Source: Hemibagrus wyckioides (taxonomy: Eukaryota; Chordata; Actinopteri; Siluriformes; Bagridae). Taken from it: 64,000 bases of DNA. Shown here one piece after another: positions 38,000-50,397 of this stretch (its first letter is position 1; the number at the start of each line of letters is the position of its first letter). The translations under genes and the position numbers were made by a program. The DNA lies in assembly GCF_019097595.1 (NCBI RefSeq), contig NC_080735.1, forward strand, positions 13,498,917 through 13,562,916, written 5' to 3'. The notes below the pieces were generated by a model, which was not told the DNA's origin, made no database searches, and worked only from the letters and a program-made list of their open reading frames with translations.

Positions 38000-39316
38000 G
38001 GCAAAGTGCAAAAGTTTGCACACTCTTAGGACAAAATCAAAGAAACGAAGCATTTTTTAATTTATTACAAGATAACATTGATATGCACTGTGTCTGTTTA
38101 ACACAAATTGTCAATTAGTATAGTAGAATAGAGATAGCAATAAAAAACAAAATGATACCAGTTTGTATTTGCTACCATGTTGTATTCCCCTTTGTGAATA
38201 TGATTAAAATGGGATGTTCTCTTTGGCGATTATATCTGCCTCCAGCCTCCATTATGTTTGAGCCGTTTTGTTTTTTTTTAATAGCTCCTATCTTTTTTAA
38301 AACCCTCCCCAGGATGTCTGCAAATGAGAGTACCATGAAAAAAAATTACCTCATCATTTTGACTTGTTTCAGGATACAGAACCATTCAATTTTGTGACTA
38401 TTTCATACACGAGAGCATGAGCGACACAAACCCTCAACACTGTAGCTCTGTACATCTGTGTTTATCCCGTACATATGTCTTTACATGTGTCTTCACTTTT
38501 TTTTTTATGCCTTGAACCATTGCTCGAAGAAGCTAAACCTCCCACTCCAAAACCCAAGTGTCTTTTCGAGTTGGTTCATGTATGTATCTTTAAAGGAAGT
38601 GGTTTAGAGCATGTCAGAGGATGCAGTGGGAGCATCAATCTGTCTCCCCAGGCAGGCATAAGAAGCCTACACATCCACACTGGTACACACACCTAGTGCT
38701 GCAGCAGTGTTGATATGTTTCACATCTCATTAAAGAAGAAATTTACCTAAATCCTGATTAGCAATCCCACCATACTGATGTCAAAACATGACCTCATGAC
38801 AGCGTCACTGTAATTCCCTTCAAGATTAGCGATGCCTTCTCAGCCGAAACGCCTCGTTTTAGTATTAGTAAAAGAAGTCTTTAAGATGTATTGGCTTAGT
38901 TGAAGGAGTAAAAATAGGTTTCGCTTCTTGTATGTTTTTTTAAAGAGAAGAATTTTAAAGCCAGTTTAGTTTTGTTAATTAGGTAGTGAACATTTATGAG
39001 AATTGCGCTCATGTAAAAACGGCAACGCTGGAATTTTAGGATTAGACGTACACCAAAGTCTAAACACACTAAGGACGCTAAAAGAGACTCCAGGTCCACA
39101 TCGGCGTCTAAGACTTATTCCTACATACACTCCTTCTATCATGTTCATGTATTGATCTGCCTGAATTTATATAGAGAGAGATTTATTAGGGTACTCCTGT
39201 TTCATGTCACTGTTACAAGTGCGATGGATGAGAGAAAGACAGAAAAAGAGAAATGAAGGGAGTGAGGGACAGATGGAGGGTTGTGGGGGCAACAGTCTGG
39301 GCAAGAAAGATGTGCT

Positions 39317-39327
39317 GTCTCTCTCTG

Positions 39328-39374
<47 letters not shown>

Positions 39375-39469
39375 CTGGTGAGATTATAGTTCCCATGGCA
39401 ACGCAGCAGATTGCTAGGAAATCACTGTGGTTGTGGGCACCATGGTAACACATTTCATATGCCACTGAG

Positions 39470-39504
<35 letters not shown>

Positions 39505-39520
39505 GTCTGTCTCTCTCACT
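39317..39520. repeat. Two (TC)n microsatellites
   Basis: TC tracts at 39317-39371 and 39470-39520, with near-identical short flanks ('tcccatggcaacgcagc' and 'caccatggtaacac'). Confidence 0.95.
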
Positions 39521-41869
39521 GTCTCTCTCAAATCATGATACATGCGTATCAATCATAACACATACACCCACACACACTGCAGTCAACACTCCCTGGTGAG
39601 TCTCGAGGGTCTTTGTCTAGCGCTGAACGCTGGTATGTGTATATACCTCAACTTACAGGACCTTGCCTTGGTAGCCTTAGACCCAGTTACCAAGTGTTGA
39701 TGTGTGGTATTGCATTCTAACACACTTTCAGCTCTGGAGTCTAATTGTTTCTTTCTGTGTGCTGCGTCTCCATGGTGTGGGTAATGGGGTTGTATTGCTG
39801 CAACTTTCTGTAAATGTATAAGGCATGTCACACGCTCATTATGCATTTGCTCGATTTTTACTTTCTCTCACTCTGTCTATGTTTTGCCCACCCCCCCCGT
39901 TTGGAGTTATTTCTTGCATGGTGAGCCATTTTTCTGAGGCTGAGTGTTGTCATGGCGATGGCAGCCTACGGATCGAGAACAGGTTGGGGGGGGGGTGTAT
40001 GAAGGATCGCAGAGAAGCTTGCACTGGCACTGACACAAACTTGTTGACACACATTTGAAATTCTTTTACCCAGCGATATATATGGTGCTTTTGGGTGCTG
40101 TGTTGGACCTCATAATCTTCTAATCATGTATGTATGGAGCAAGATAGATTTGTAGTGTAGCATTACCTCTGGGGAGATAATAGAAAATCAAAAGTTAAGC
40201 CATATATATCATGTATATAAACACATATCCTCCGGCATAGATCAAACGAGATCAAAACAACCCGACTATACAAAGACTTTTGTCCTATTTAACCCTTGCA
40301 TAATGAATGCTAATTAAACACAAGTCTTCTAAAGGCATAACAAATAACTTTACAACATATTCTTCCCAAGAAGGCTATCTCCAGCTGTGCACAACTTAGG
40401 AACAGACTCATTCTTATCAGACCTCCGTATGTGGTTGAAAAGCTGTCAGAACTCTGCGGGGATTGCTTCAGAGAAACTCACATAGAAATGGTGTAAGCTC
40501 GTACAACTAATTCTTGACCAGGCAGAACCTTATAAACCTAGACCCACTGCCTGGCCTCTGATGGCTTTTTGAGTACGTGTAAGAATTTGTCAGATTGATG
40601 AAGCGTTTGACAGAGTCAGAAGTCACTGCTGTTTGCATTAATGTCACTGGTTTTGCTGCTGAAGAATCCAGTTACCAGTTGCCAAACCACAAGCTGAGGC
40701 GGTACGAGACGGTTGACTGGCTTGGCACAGTCATGGTAGCATTGGTAGAGTATTATCATCCACCAGCACTTGCAAGCTCAGCCCCTGTTTCTACCCTTTA
40801 CATCTAGCAGGATTTTACTGTGTAGTCCCCAGTATTGTTAGCTACTGGCTCACATCTGAAAATTTCTGTGAGATAATGTACAGCCATACTAATCAGGTCT
40901 TTCTAATCAGGTCATCAGTCTGGTAGGAAACATTGCACTGAATCTGATTAGAATAGTACTTTGAGTTGTTGTGACTGACATCCTAAATCTGCTTGCTTTC
41001 CCACTTGATAATGCGCTTCCTGGAGTACAACTCTCAGGTTCTCAGGGTGGGGTATAACAGGCTCGTCATTATCATCATAAATAGGAGTGTGATCAGGCTA
41101 AGTGGCTTTCATCATGTGGTATATTTATAAAGGGTACTTGTCCCAAACAGTATGTCTGTCTCTGACATAATCATGGATTAAGAGCCTTTGTGGTGTTTAT
41201 CTCTGTATGGCATGCTTTTATAAGCCTGGGATAAACTTAGATCCAAGAGCAGAGACTACTTACCAAAAAAAACAAAAAAAAAAAACAAAAACACTAATGA
41301 ATGTTGACCTTACTGGTGTGAACAAAGTAGATTCTTCAAAACTGTGTAAAGACTTCATCGAGAACTTGCTGTAACACGGCCAGTGGATTTAACCCACTTT
41401 AAGAAGTGGCCATGAAAGAACATCCTCACATGTATTTCCAAGCTCTTTGATGACACAAGTTCAGTAGACATCACTGGCTTTGGATTTGTGAACTAGCAAC
41501 CAGAACAAAAGCATTTTGGCCATAAAAGAAAACACAAGAAGAATGGTCATGCAGTAGGAACACAAAGGTTCTGAGAAAAGGCTATAGTGATTATAGTACT
41601 TAGCACGGTTGTCTTCATTTTTTTTGTATTTTTTTGCATAATGATAAGTGTTGTATAATGTAGAATCACAGAACAATGGAGTCACTACTTCTACCTGCTT
41701 GAGATTTGTCTCGTAAGTGGCAGCAGGTATGAAAACAGTAAGTGCAGTCAGCCATGTCACCTAAATGGTACACAGTCTCAAATACCAAATCACATGTTTG
41801 ATACAATGGTAGCAACTTACCTAAGCCAAAAAGAAACCCATCATATTTTACTACACATCATGTAGGAAC

Positions 41870-42170
41870 ATTGGAAAGTTGTGCGTGCATTGTTCATCAC
41901 AAAGAGTAGCACATGGAACTGGAACAACTAGATAGAGGTGCGAAAGATGTCTTGGGTCATGATGACTTCTTCACAGCTCCCTGCCAATAGCCGTGAGCCA
42001 GGTCTATGGTGGTGAAGAACTTCCCTCCAGCAACACACGAAAAGACATATGAATTTTTAACAGCAAGTCAACGTAGAATTTTGCTTCTCACCAGAAATTT
42101 CACTAGACCTCCTTGTGGCCTTACACCTGGCTTATTTTAACCTGAACAGTTCATTGTATTTTTTGAATCA
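41870..42170 (-). pseudogene. Degenerate Ty3/gypsy-type reverse transcriptase
   Basis: On the minus strand, about 42026 down to 41983 encodes KFFTTIDLAHGYWQ, the motif around the first catalytic Asp of Ty3/gypsy reverse transcriptases. In another frame, about 41926 down to 41873 encodes FQFHVLLFVMNNARTTFQ, the downstream conserved block (family: xFxVMPFGLxNAPxTFQ). Frame changes and stops separate them, so the copy is dead. The long terminal repeats, gag and integrase are not recognisable; element sequence may extend over about 40.4-43.2 kb, but I cannot prove it. Confidence 0.75.
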
Positions 42171-43228
42171 AACTTTCACCAGATTTGACGACATACAGTA
42201 TATGATCTCCAAAACAGGCTTGCTTGAATGAGCCATGCGTAGTTTAAGAAGTAAGGACTGTCACTGCAAAACGTCCTCCCCTTTTTCATTCTGCCTATCG
42301 TACACTCTGACTCTATCAGCTTTGTCATCCTTCATTGCTTTTTTTCTTCTCTATACTGGAGGTTTGAGCAGCAGGCTTTGGAAGAGTGAACTCGGTAGCT
42401 TGGGTTTCAGTTTGCAGACATGTATGGGGAACAGCACTGCATTCAGAACAGGGTTGAGGTAAAGCATTAAGTGTATGTGCTGATTGCTGCTTTGGCCTCT
42501 GTGGCCAAGAAAAGAATGGGGCTAATGACCATGCAGGAGAAGTTATTGACTAAAAGAATAAGTGTTGTGCAAAAGTACAACACTATCTTTGTCAAGTGGA
42601 GGTTGGGCTGATTCTACTAATGCATAGGCTCTCAGAAGTTGGGCTTCTTAGCTTATTGAACCCACTTGACATGAAGGTCAAGATGGGGTCTTTGGGCATC
42701 TTAATAAGGCCAAGAATACCATGAATAATTGTTGGTAGAGTGATAGAAAAAACTTTGCCTGGGTAAAAAGATGCACCTTTTATTAGTTATATAGTCTACT
42801 TAATTTGTTTCTGCAGCAGATGCTCACATATATTTATGTCAATTATTCACCTGAATGCCATTCACCAAGAAAAGGAAACAGACATTATGATAAGTAACAT
42901 GGCATTTCTTTGATACGTGTTCTTTATAGCCATAAACATTTTACAACACGCTAAGCATTAAAATGTACCTGACAACTAAAGTTGTTTAAGATCATAGGAA
43001 GCAAAGAATCTCAAGCAGAACTTGGGAATCAGTTACAGCCAACGAGGATTTATAAATGTTGCTCCACCAAAACCATCCCTCAGGTTTTTTTTACCATCAT
43101 CTGTGTTCACAGGTGGCTAGACCGGGGAAGAATTGAAGCAAAGGTACAGATTGCATGGTTCAGGTGCAGATAGCTGGGTTTGATTAGGTAAAGCAGGGAG
43201 CATGTGAAACCGAAGCAGCTAATGGAAC

Positions 43229-43229
<1 letters not shown>

Positions 43230-43260
<31 letters not shown>
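43230..43260. repeat. (TG)n followed by a 17-base G run
   Basis: TG tract 43230-43243, then homopolymer G to 43260, then 'taaagc'. Confidence 0.95.
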
Positions 43261-44538
43261 TAAAGCAACTGGAGTAATGGAACCCAGTCACCGCATTCAG
43301 GAATACTGTAAATAAAGAGAATAACAGACATTCCTGCAGAAATCGCACATGTGCCTCAATAACCTCTGGCAGTCCAGTCAGTCTGTCTTGCTGTGTGTCT
43401 GTCAAATCGGTGTGTAAATCTTTCAGCATGGACAAATGATGATGGACGCAATTTCCAGAACAGGAAACATTGATCTAATTTATAGCTTTCTTTAATAACT
43501 AGAATGTGAATGCTGTGTATGGTTACACCTCAACGACTGTAAAGTAGCTCAGTAGAACAACATATAGAGACTTTAATAGCAGCGTTAGCAATATCAATGA
43601 CAACAATACACAAGTTCACAGCAAAAAACCTTATTCCCAGAAAGCGAAGAAATAAAACTTAAAGCATAAGCATATATCCAGTGTCATTTATCAAATGGGA
43701 TCAACCCAACTCTGACAATCTAGAGAGAGATACAACATATGGATGTGCATATTAAGCAGGAGGATCTTAAAGGCATAGCAAATAATCTGACTGTTACACC
43801 ATACACCACAATGACAACACTCGGATGAGAGCCGGGCGCTCACAGAACAGCGCAACCCACACATACACACACCTGACAACAGACTGATTCACTGGCACTG
43901 TCAAAAGTGGGTCAGTGGTTGCTTGTCACAAACTGTACAACCACACAGAGAAAAGCAGGAATGATTATGTTCCCATAAATTCCCTTTAATATGGCCTGTC
44001 TCTGTTTCTAGTCCTAACAGTGGATTATTATCTAGTTCATTTCAGGGCAGAAATGACGCATATCCTCCGCAAGACCTTTTTATAGAAGTACTTGAAATAA
44101 AAACAAGTCTATTAACACAGGCCATCACCTTTATCAGTAGTCAAGGCGTTTATTGTTCTTATTCATTGTAGATCATTTTTCCCTGTTGGCATGACATTTG
44201 TACTGTTTGCTCTGATCATGAGCGATATCCTGACATTCCTTCTGGCTTTGCTACTCGAGGGGAAGTGAACTCTTCAGGGAGCAGGGGGTCAGTAGGTCCA
44301 TGTGCTCACTTATGTTATCTGTCAAGACCAACAGTGCTGAATCAGACTCTCTGCAACTGCAAGGATCTGAGAGTGAAACACCTGTAGTGTAAGATCACTG
44401 TGATTCTGATTCAGTGAAAATAAGGGACAAATAAATGGTAAATTATATATAATCAAATTATATAATTTATATGTTATATATACAGTATATACCTATATTA
44501 TATATAGATGTGATAGTGACCCCCTCAGTACTCCTCAG

Positions 44539-44539
<1 letters not shown>

Positions 44540-44622
<83 letters not shown>
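44540..44622. repeat. (TATC)n microsatellite
   Basis: About twenty TATC units, complementary to the GATA tract at 44811-44852. Confidence 0.97.
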
Positions 44623-44645
44623 ACACACACAAACACACAAAAAAA

Positions 44646-44764
44646 CCTAAACTGTCCACTTTTTGCTCATGAGCACTGTTCACTCGCTAAAATCCCAAGC
44701 CGATGATGCATAAATACATGAACATGGCATTGTAAATTGTTGACTTGGATGCAGCTGGGAGAAC
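44646..44764 (+). repeat. Copy 2 of the 119-bp duplicated intronic element
   Basis: Starts CCTAAACTGTCC and ends AGCTGGGAGAACA. Partner of 25044-25162. Lies between the TATC/CA tracts on the left and CA/GATA tracts on the right, 139 bp upstream of exon D. Confidence 0.9.
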
Positions 44765-44809
44765 ACACACACACACAGACACACACACACACATACACAA
44801 AGCTACTTC

Positions 44810-44810
<1 letters not shown>

Positions 44811-44852
<42 letters not shown>
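44811..44852. repeat. (GATA)n microsatellite
   Basis: About ten GATA units ending 51 bp before exon D. Confidence 0.97.
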
Positions 44853-44903
44853 GGAAGCCTGTCCACTATGTCATTATGTGTTTTTTACATGTTGTGTCCT
44901 CAG

Positions 44904-45018
44904 ATACCTCATGAACGTGACATTTGAGGGGCGCAATCTCTCCTTCAGCGAGGATGGCTACCAAATGCACCCCAAGCTGGTTATTATTTTGCTGGATAAG
45001 CAGAGACAGTGGGACAGG
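44904..45018 (+). CDS. grin2b: grin2b exon D: linker between amino-terminal and ligand-binding domains
   Basis: 115 nt, phase 2 to 0, the same length as the mammalian exon. Translation (R)[20 protein letters not shown] to QRQWDR. Two N-glycosylation sequons, NVT and NLS, are retained as in mammalian GluN2B. Acceptor GTCCTCAG, donor AGG|GTGAGT. Close to human ([14 protein letters not shown]), with [11 protein letters not shown] for ILLNKERKWER. Confidence 0.96.
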
Positions 45019-45712
45019 GTGAGTATTCTTTTTCCATACTTTCTTTCTCTCCTCGCCCTCTTTAGCTGAGTCTCTAGAGCCTGCTCTAACCCCACTTACA
45101 CCAGCAGTGATATTTCGCCTCGCATTGCTGCACCAGGTGTTACGAGTGTTCCCATCTTTACTTTACTGATGGATGCAATGATTTAACTGGTTATATCCAC
45201 AGAGTATATAGAAAGTCACCCGTTCGACCACAATTCTTATGTATTGCTGCTAAAAGTTTCGAATAAGCAGATCGGAAAGACGATTTGCCGCCTATTTTTA
45301 GTTTTAAAGGCTGATGACACACTTTCACACTGGTAGCCACTGAATCACTTCACTTATCATTGGCTTAAAGTTAACCTTCAAAACAAAGGATTTTGCTGAT
45401 TTGCTCACCCATGCTAACTGTTCCTTCATCAGCTGTAAGTCTCATTCTAAATAAATTACTTCTGGTTACTTTATCGCATCGCACCACAGCTGGTGTTAAC
45501 ACTTCTATAGAAAAGCATCACACTACCTGACATCATAATGCCATAATCAGCCTACGCAGCCCTCTTCCTATCTTTCCACTCCCCATTATTCAGCCATGCT
45601 CACATTAATCCAGCTCTGACCTTTCTGACTCTCTTATCTCGCTCTTTCCCACTTGTCCTTAATCTCTCTCTAACCACTTTCCTTCTTCTTCTCTCATGCC
45701 CCTGCTTCCCAG
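45019..45712 (+). other. grin2b: grin2b intron between exons D and E
   Basis: 694 bp, phase 0, ending in a long pyrimidine-rich stretch (45600-45710). No repeat element recognised. Confidence 0.95.
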
Positions 45713-45921
45713 GTGGGTAAGTGGGAGAATGGCTCACTGACCATGAAGTACCACGTGTGGCCACGCTTTGAGCTCTATTCAGACGCAGAAGAAAGGGATG
45801 ATGACCACCTGTCTATCGTCACACTGGAGGAGGCCCCGTTTGTCATCGTGGAGGATGTAGACCCCCTCAGTGGCACCTGCATGAGGAACACGGTTCCCTG
45901 CAGAAAACAGCTCAAAGCCCA
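45713..45921 (+). CDS. grin2b: grin2b exon E: start of ligand-binding segment S1
   Basis: 209 nt, phase 0 to 2 (206 in human, so one extra codon). Begins [18 protein letters not shown], then a variable acidic stretch [13 protein letters not shown], then the invariant [16 protein letters not shown] and [14 protein letters not shown]. This starts the bilobed glutamate-binding domain. The WENGS motif creates an N-glycosylation sequon (45728-45736) that human GluN2B lacks (WKDKS) but human GluN2A has at the same place (WENHT). Acceptor TTCCCAG, donor CA|GTAAGC. Confidence 0.96.
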
Positions 45922-47127
45922 GTAAGCAGCCTGTCGGTGTAGTTCACTACTGAATGTTGTGGGGGCTCTTAATTCAAAGGCAACAGTCTGTACTGCTATT
46001 GTTTGTCTGTACAGATGTTACTACTACATGACTTCCACATAAACACCTTATAACAACTGCAATAAAAGGCTTTCAAAGCTTATTCCAATAACACGAACTC
46101 CAGCAATAGAAAGCTGTATGTCAGATTAAAAACAAATGTGAAGTGTGAGAATAAACATTTTTATTAAAACTCAGAAACCCAGAATGATCATTTTGGGGTT
46201 TTCTTTGCAATGGTAAACGTACCGATGCCACCTCATGAATTCTGACATATTCTTTACTCAAATCCGCTAACATTTCTTAAGTCATTAATTAAGTAAGTAA
46301 CCTTTATTTAACCTGCATAAAATCAGATAAAATCTTTTACAAGAGGCAAAAAAGAGAGGAAATAAGGAAAGTGGTTTGAGTGAAATTAAGGACAAGTGGG
46401 GAAGAGGGAGATAAGAGAGAGAGAGAGTCAGGCAAAAAAAATTCTGAGATGTGGTGGCCAATTATTTATGATATAATATAATATAATATAATATAATATA
46501 ATATAATATAATATAATATAATATAATATAATATAATATAATATAATATAATATAAAATATATATAAATATATAATATATATAAAATTTAATAATTATAT
46601 AATTATATTATAATTATTATTAATGTTAATAAGGCAATCAGGTAGAGCGATATGACAATAGTATACAAAAACACAGTTTGCAACAGGATCTAATATCGCA
46701 TAACTACTGGGTGTTAACTACCTTTATAACTGGTTAAATGTTTCTTTTGCATGACATTTAAATTCATTCAATGACTTCCATAGTTTCACAAATTTTCCCC
46801 GGGTGTTGTGACTCTTGAGGCCGTATTTTACTCCATTATCCATTATAGAAGCCTATGCGAGACCTCAAGGTTAAAACTCACTCACAGTAATAGAAAGGTG
46901 CTTAAACAGAATATGAGCCATTAGAGCATAGCACATGAGAGAATGACTTGACAAATCTACTCCGGTAAAACGACCAAAATATATGAAGGTAAAGAGAAAT
47001 GTACCGTCATTGCAATGTTTATGTTTGCGCTGTCTTTTTATTCAGCACTGACATCTAAAAACATCCCAGTCACAGATATTTCCCCGTTCTAGCTGTCAGC
47101 TTACCCAATCCTTCTTACTTTTTCCAG
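45922..47127 (+). other. grin2b: grin2b intron between exons E and F
   Basis: 1206 bp, phase 2. Contains a TATAA pentanucleotide tract at 46471-46556 and nothing else recognisable. Confidence 0.95.
46471..46556. repeat. (ATATA/TATAA)n pentanucleotide array
   Basis: About sixteen ATATA units running into irregular AT-rich sequence. Confidence 0.97.
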
Positions 47128-47299
47128 AAACCAAACAGGAGATTCAGGGATCTATATCAAGCGCTGTTGCAAGGGCTTCTGCATAGACATCCTCAAAAAG
47201 ATCGCTAAATCTGTGAAGTTCACCTACGACCTCTACCTAGTGACCAACGGGAAACACGGCAAGAAGATCAATGGCACGTGGAACGGCATGGTGGGCGAG
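47128..47299 (+). CDS. grin2b: grin2b exon F: S1 segment with first glutamate contact
   Basis: 172 nt, phase 2 to 0 (169 in human as I infer it). Translation (Q)[20 protein letters not shown], then [19 protein letters not shown] and [18 protein letters not shown]. The CC/C pattern forms the conserved S1 disulfides, His of GKHGK corresponds to glutamate-contacting His486, and NQT and NGT are sequons also found in the mammalian protein (NKT, NGT). Acceptor TTTCCAG, donor GAG|GTACGG. Confidence 0.96.
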
Positions 47300-49458
47300 G
47301 TACGGCTGTTTTCCACTTACAAGCCACGGTGCATTTCATCGTGTTAAACAATTCTAGAAACTTCTTGCAGCACAGGCTAGGGAAAGGGATTTGTGTCTAG
47401 ACACATTAATGAAATATTAAAGTTGCGGTCAGCGATTTTAGAAGAAAACATTTCATAATGTTTGGGAGAGAGGTTTTTTTGTATTTCGTATATTCGTATA
47501 GCTGCTGTTAATAAATTCTGCTGAGAGGTGAAACTCTAGTCTCTGTAACACTCCAGGGTCTGGAAACAGAAGAAAAAAATTATATGGACCCCTAGGATCC
47601 AACCAATCTGGACCATGAAGGCATTCCATCACGTTTGCTGTCGTTTCAGAAAGCTCCGCCTCTGGCACTGTTCAGACATCTAAGAAATAATGGTTCCTCT
47701 GTGGTTCTTGGTATGGTTCATGGTTCTAGCTGGAATCTTTAAAGGAACCACCTCAAACAAGAAACTTTTAGTGGTATTAAAAAGCAAAAACCTGAGGAAT
47801 GGTTACTTTTTGGCTTTAGAGGGCTGCATTTATTTGGCTTTAGCTAACCTTTTGCTAAAATTGCGGACTTTTAAAGTGGACAAAGGTTTATATGCTGTGA
47901 CGAAGCGAGTGTGTTACATATTTGACTTTAGATTTATTCCACACAGCGTGTCCAGTTCTTCACCCCCCCCACTGCTGAGGCTCATTTCTCGGCTCTTCTT
48001 TCTTCCCCACGGTTATGGAAAGACGCGATAAAGTCGTTGATTAAAAAAAAAAGTGCGGTCTGTTCACTGAATAAGCACATTTCGTCTGACGCCTATTGAG
48101 CTCATCAGCACTAGTACAGCAAGACACTCCATTATGAAATGCCTGGTGTTGAGTAGAATCTGCCGTTGCTTCAGGTGATATTGGAGTTGCTCATGCATGT
48201 GAGCCAATATTCGCATCGAGATGCCTATCAGAATAATTTAATTTGAAATGAGGTGATCAGCATGCTCGCTGTGTTTCGTCGAAGGAGAATTTGCACTGCT
48301 GCGATGCACAAACTGATGTGGCTGTTGGAAGTCAAGGAGGGCGCCGGGTGCTGACTTTATTCAAGGAGACACAAAATATGTAGAACAGTCTGGATTAACA
48401 TTTTGACTCTTTTAAACTTAGAGGTTGAGTAATTAAAATTCTAATATAATGCACGAGTGTCACGAAGTTTCTTCAGCGCAGAAGGCATTACTCCGTTTTA
48501 TTTACCTCCTTAATATTAATTTATTGCTAATTATTCTGGCTGGCATGTCATTTTGATAGAACACGAAGTGATTGTTTTTCAGGCTGGTAACGTGTCACTT
48601 AGCAGTCGTGAAAGTGCGAGAAAAGGAGCGTGGCGAAATGAGAGGGTGAGTCACGGAGAAGCACAGAGACTACATGGACGGCGAGAGATAGAGAGAGATA
48701 GAGAGAGACCAAACCCGAAGCCCAGCTGGTATTTTAATACCGATTAGAAATAATATCTGTTGCTGATTGCCTTCGCAATCGTTTATATGATTGTGACATA
48801 TTTGTCTAACTCCTTTTCATTTAGAGTCATGTTAATTATCGTCACATCAGTCACAATGTTTTGGTAGGGCTGCTGCTTTCGGCTGAACGGCTCGCTGCTT
48901 AATAACTGTACATGATGGCTGAAGTGTTCCATAATCCAATTTTACAGAAACAGACACACATATTTCATGAGGAAGATGATATCGGTTGAGTTAATGGGAA
49001 TGAGAATGGCGGCAGAGAGATAAAGAGAATGTGTTAGTTAAGATAAGGGAAAGAGAGGCAGGGCAGTATCTCTGTAGCATACATTTCACCTTATTAATTC
49101 AGTGTGTCGCATCCCATTTTCCTGTGTAGCCCAAGGCCTCTGATATTTAAAGCTAAATATACCTGAGCTGAAGAGGGGTCTAGGGAAAGGAAGAAAAGCG
49201 GAGAGAGAAGAAGGGCGAGGGGGGAAAAAAAAAACAAGGGTGTGACAATTTCCACATCCTGTGACCCAGTGTAGTAACCTAATTTCTCGTTTCCTCTCAG
49301 TCATTTTTTGTCTGCTTTTCTGCTTTATTTCTTCTCTTTCTCCCCCGTATTCCTTTCATTCCTCTTGTCAGATGGTTTGTTCGTGTATCTTAAAACTGTG
49401 TCAGCATTCTCGAACCTTTTTTCAGTGTCTTTTTCTCTCTCTCTCTTCCATACTGTAG
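47300..49458 (+). other. grin2b: grin2b intron between exons F and G
   Basis: 2159 bp, phase 0. No mobile element recognised. Short GATA-like and TC stretches only; the last 60 bp are pyrimidine-rich. Confidence 0.95.
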
Positions 49459-49620
<162 letters not shown>

Positions 49621-50397
49621 TAAAGCATACACACACACACACACACACGTGCGAATGTTCTAAATATCATCAAGCAACTAGGGAATGTGAAACATAAAAT
49701 AAAACATACATAGGCTTTAATAAAGCTGTTTTGCTCTTTGCTTTGACATTTTATGGGAACCCTACAACATGGAGTTAATGTTAAAACACTTTATTTCTAA
49801 TTATGTAGTATTAAAAAAAAAGCGTAAGAGCCAAATATGCAAATGAACTCTGTCATTCCCAGACAAAAGGAGTAGACATTGTTAGATCTCTAGTTTGCAT
49901 ATTCATAGATTATGTGTGACTTAAAATATAACATATCTACATATCGAAAAGGTCACCCATAGGTATGAATAAAGTACGTACTTTCTTCCACACCCTCGCT
50001 TCCAGTGATAAACACTCGATAAGCCAATGAAGTGGGTTTTCCAGATAAGATCACTTATTCTGATGCCTCAACAAGCACTCTTCATTTATAAGACCCTCAA
50101 TCTGTCTGTTGTAGGAAAAGGTCAGGTGAATCCAGATTGACTGAGATAATACAAAAATCTTTAGACATAGCTTTTTTTTTTAAAATTATTTCTAATAATA
50201 ATAAAGTTAGAATAAGTAGAGCACCAGTTCTATGGATATGGAATAAGATAAGATCAACAAGATAAGAAATGGTATGATAATTTAGCTAAGATTTTAGATT
50301 CAGCTCTTTGGTTTGTAATGTTTAAAGGAGCAGTATGTCATTTTTAGAGCCCTCTGCTGTCTAAAAGCTACTGCTACTGCTTTGCTGAGACGACATA

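Larger units (their letters stand above)
29042..44903 (+). other. grin2b: grin2b intron between exons C and D
   Basis: 15862 bp, GTGAGT...TCCTCAG, phase 2. Holds TC/CA tracts directly after the donor, a SINE-like head (29575-29660), AATA arrays, a piggyBac-like end (30881), a G-rich quadruplex motif (32102-32140), a 260-bp tandem duplication (35238-35830), a SINE (36530-36750), TC tracts, a Ty3/gypsy reverse transcriptase relic (41870-42170) and a 119-bp duplicated element (44646-44764). No additional exon is visible. In 29700-30850, 33450-34290, 37060-37860 and 38400-39300 I see nothing specific. Confidence 0.9.

Noticed and set aside
37990..38400. Possible further Tc1-like element ('gtgcaaaagtttgcacact')
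   Set aside because: One Tc1-like phrase but no inverted repeat partner or transposase remnant could be located.
42240..42570. Minus-strand frame with membrane-like stretches (NNFSCMVISPILFL, LYLNPVLNAVLF) that recall helices 6 and 7 of a G-protein-coupled receptor
   Set aside because: Similarity is weak, a stop separates the two stretches, and no other receptor helices could be found in order on either side. A retrocopy is possible but not supported.
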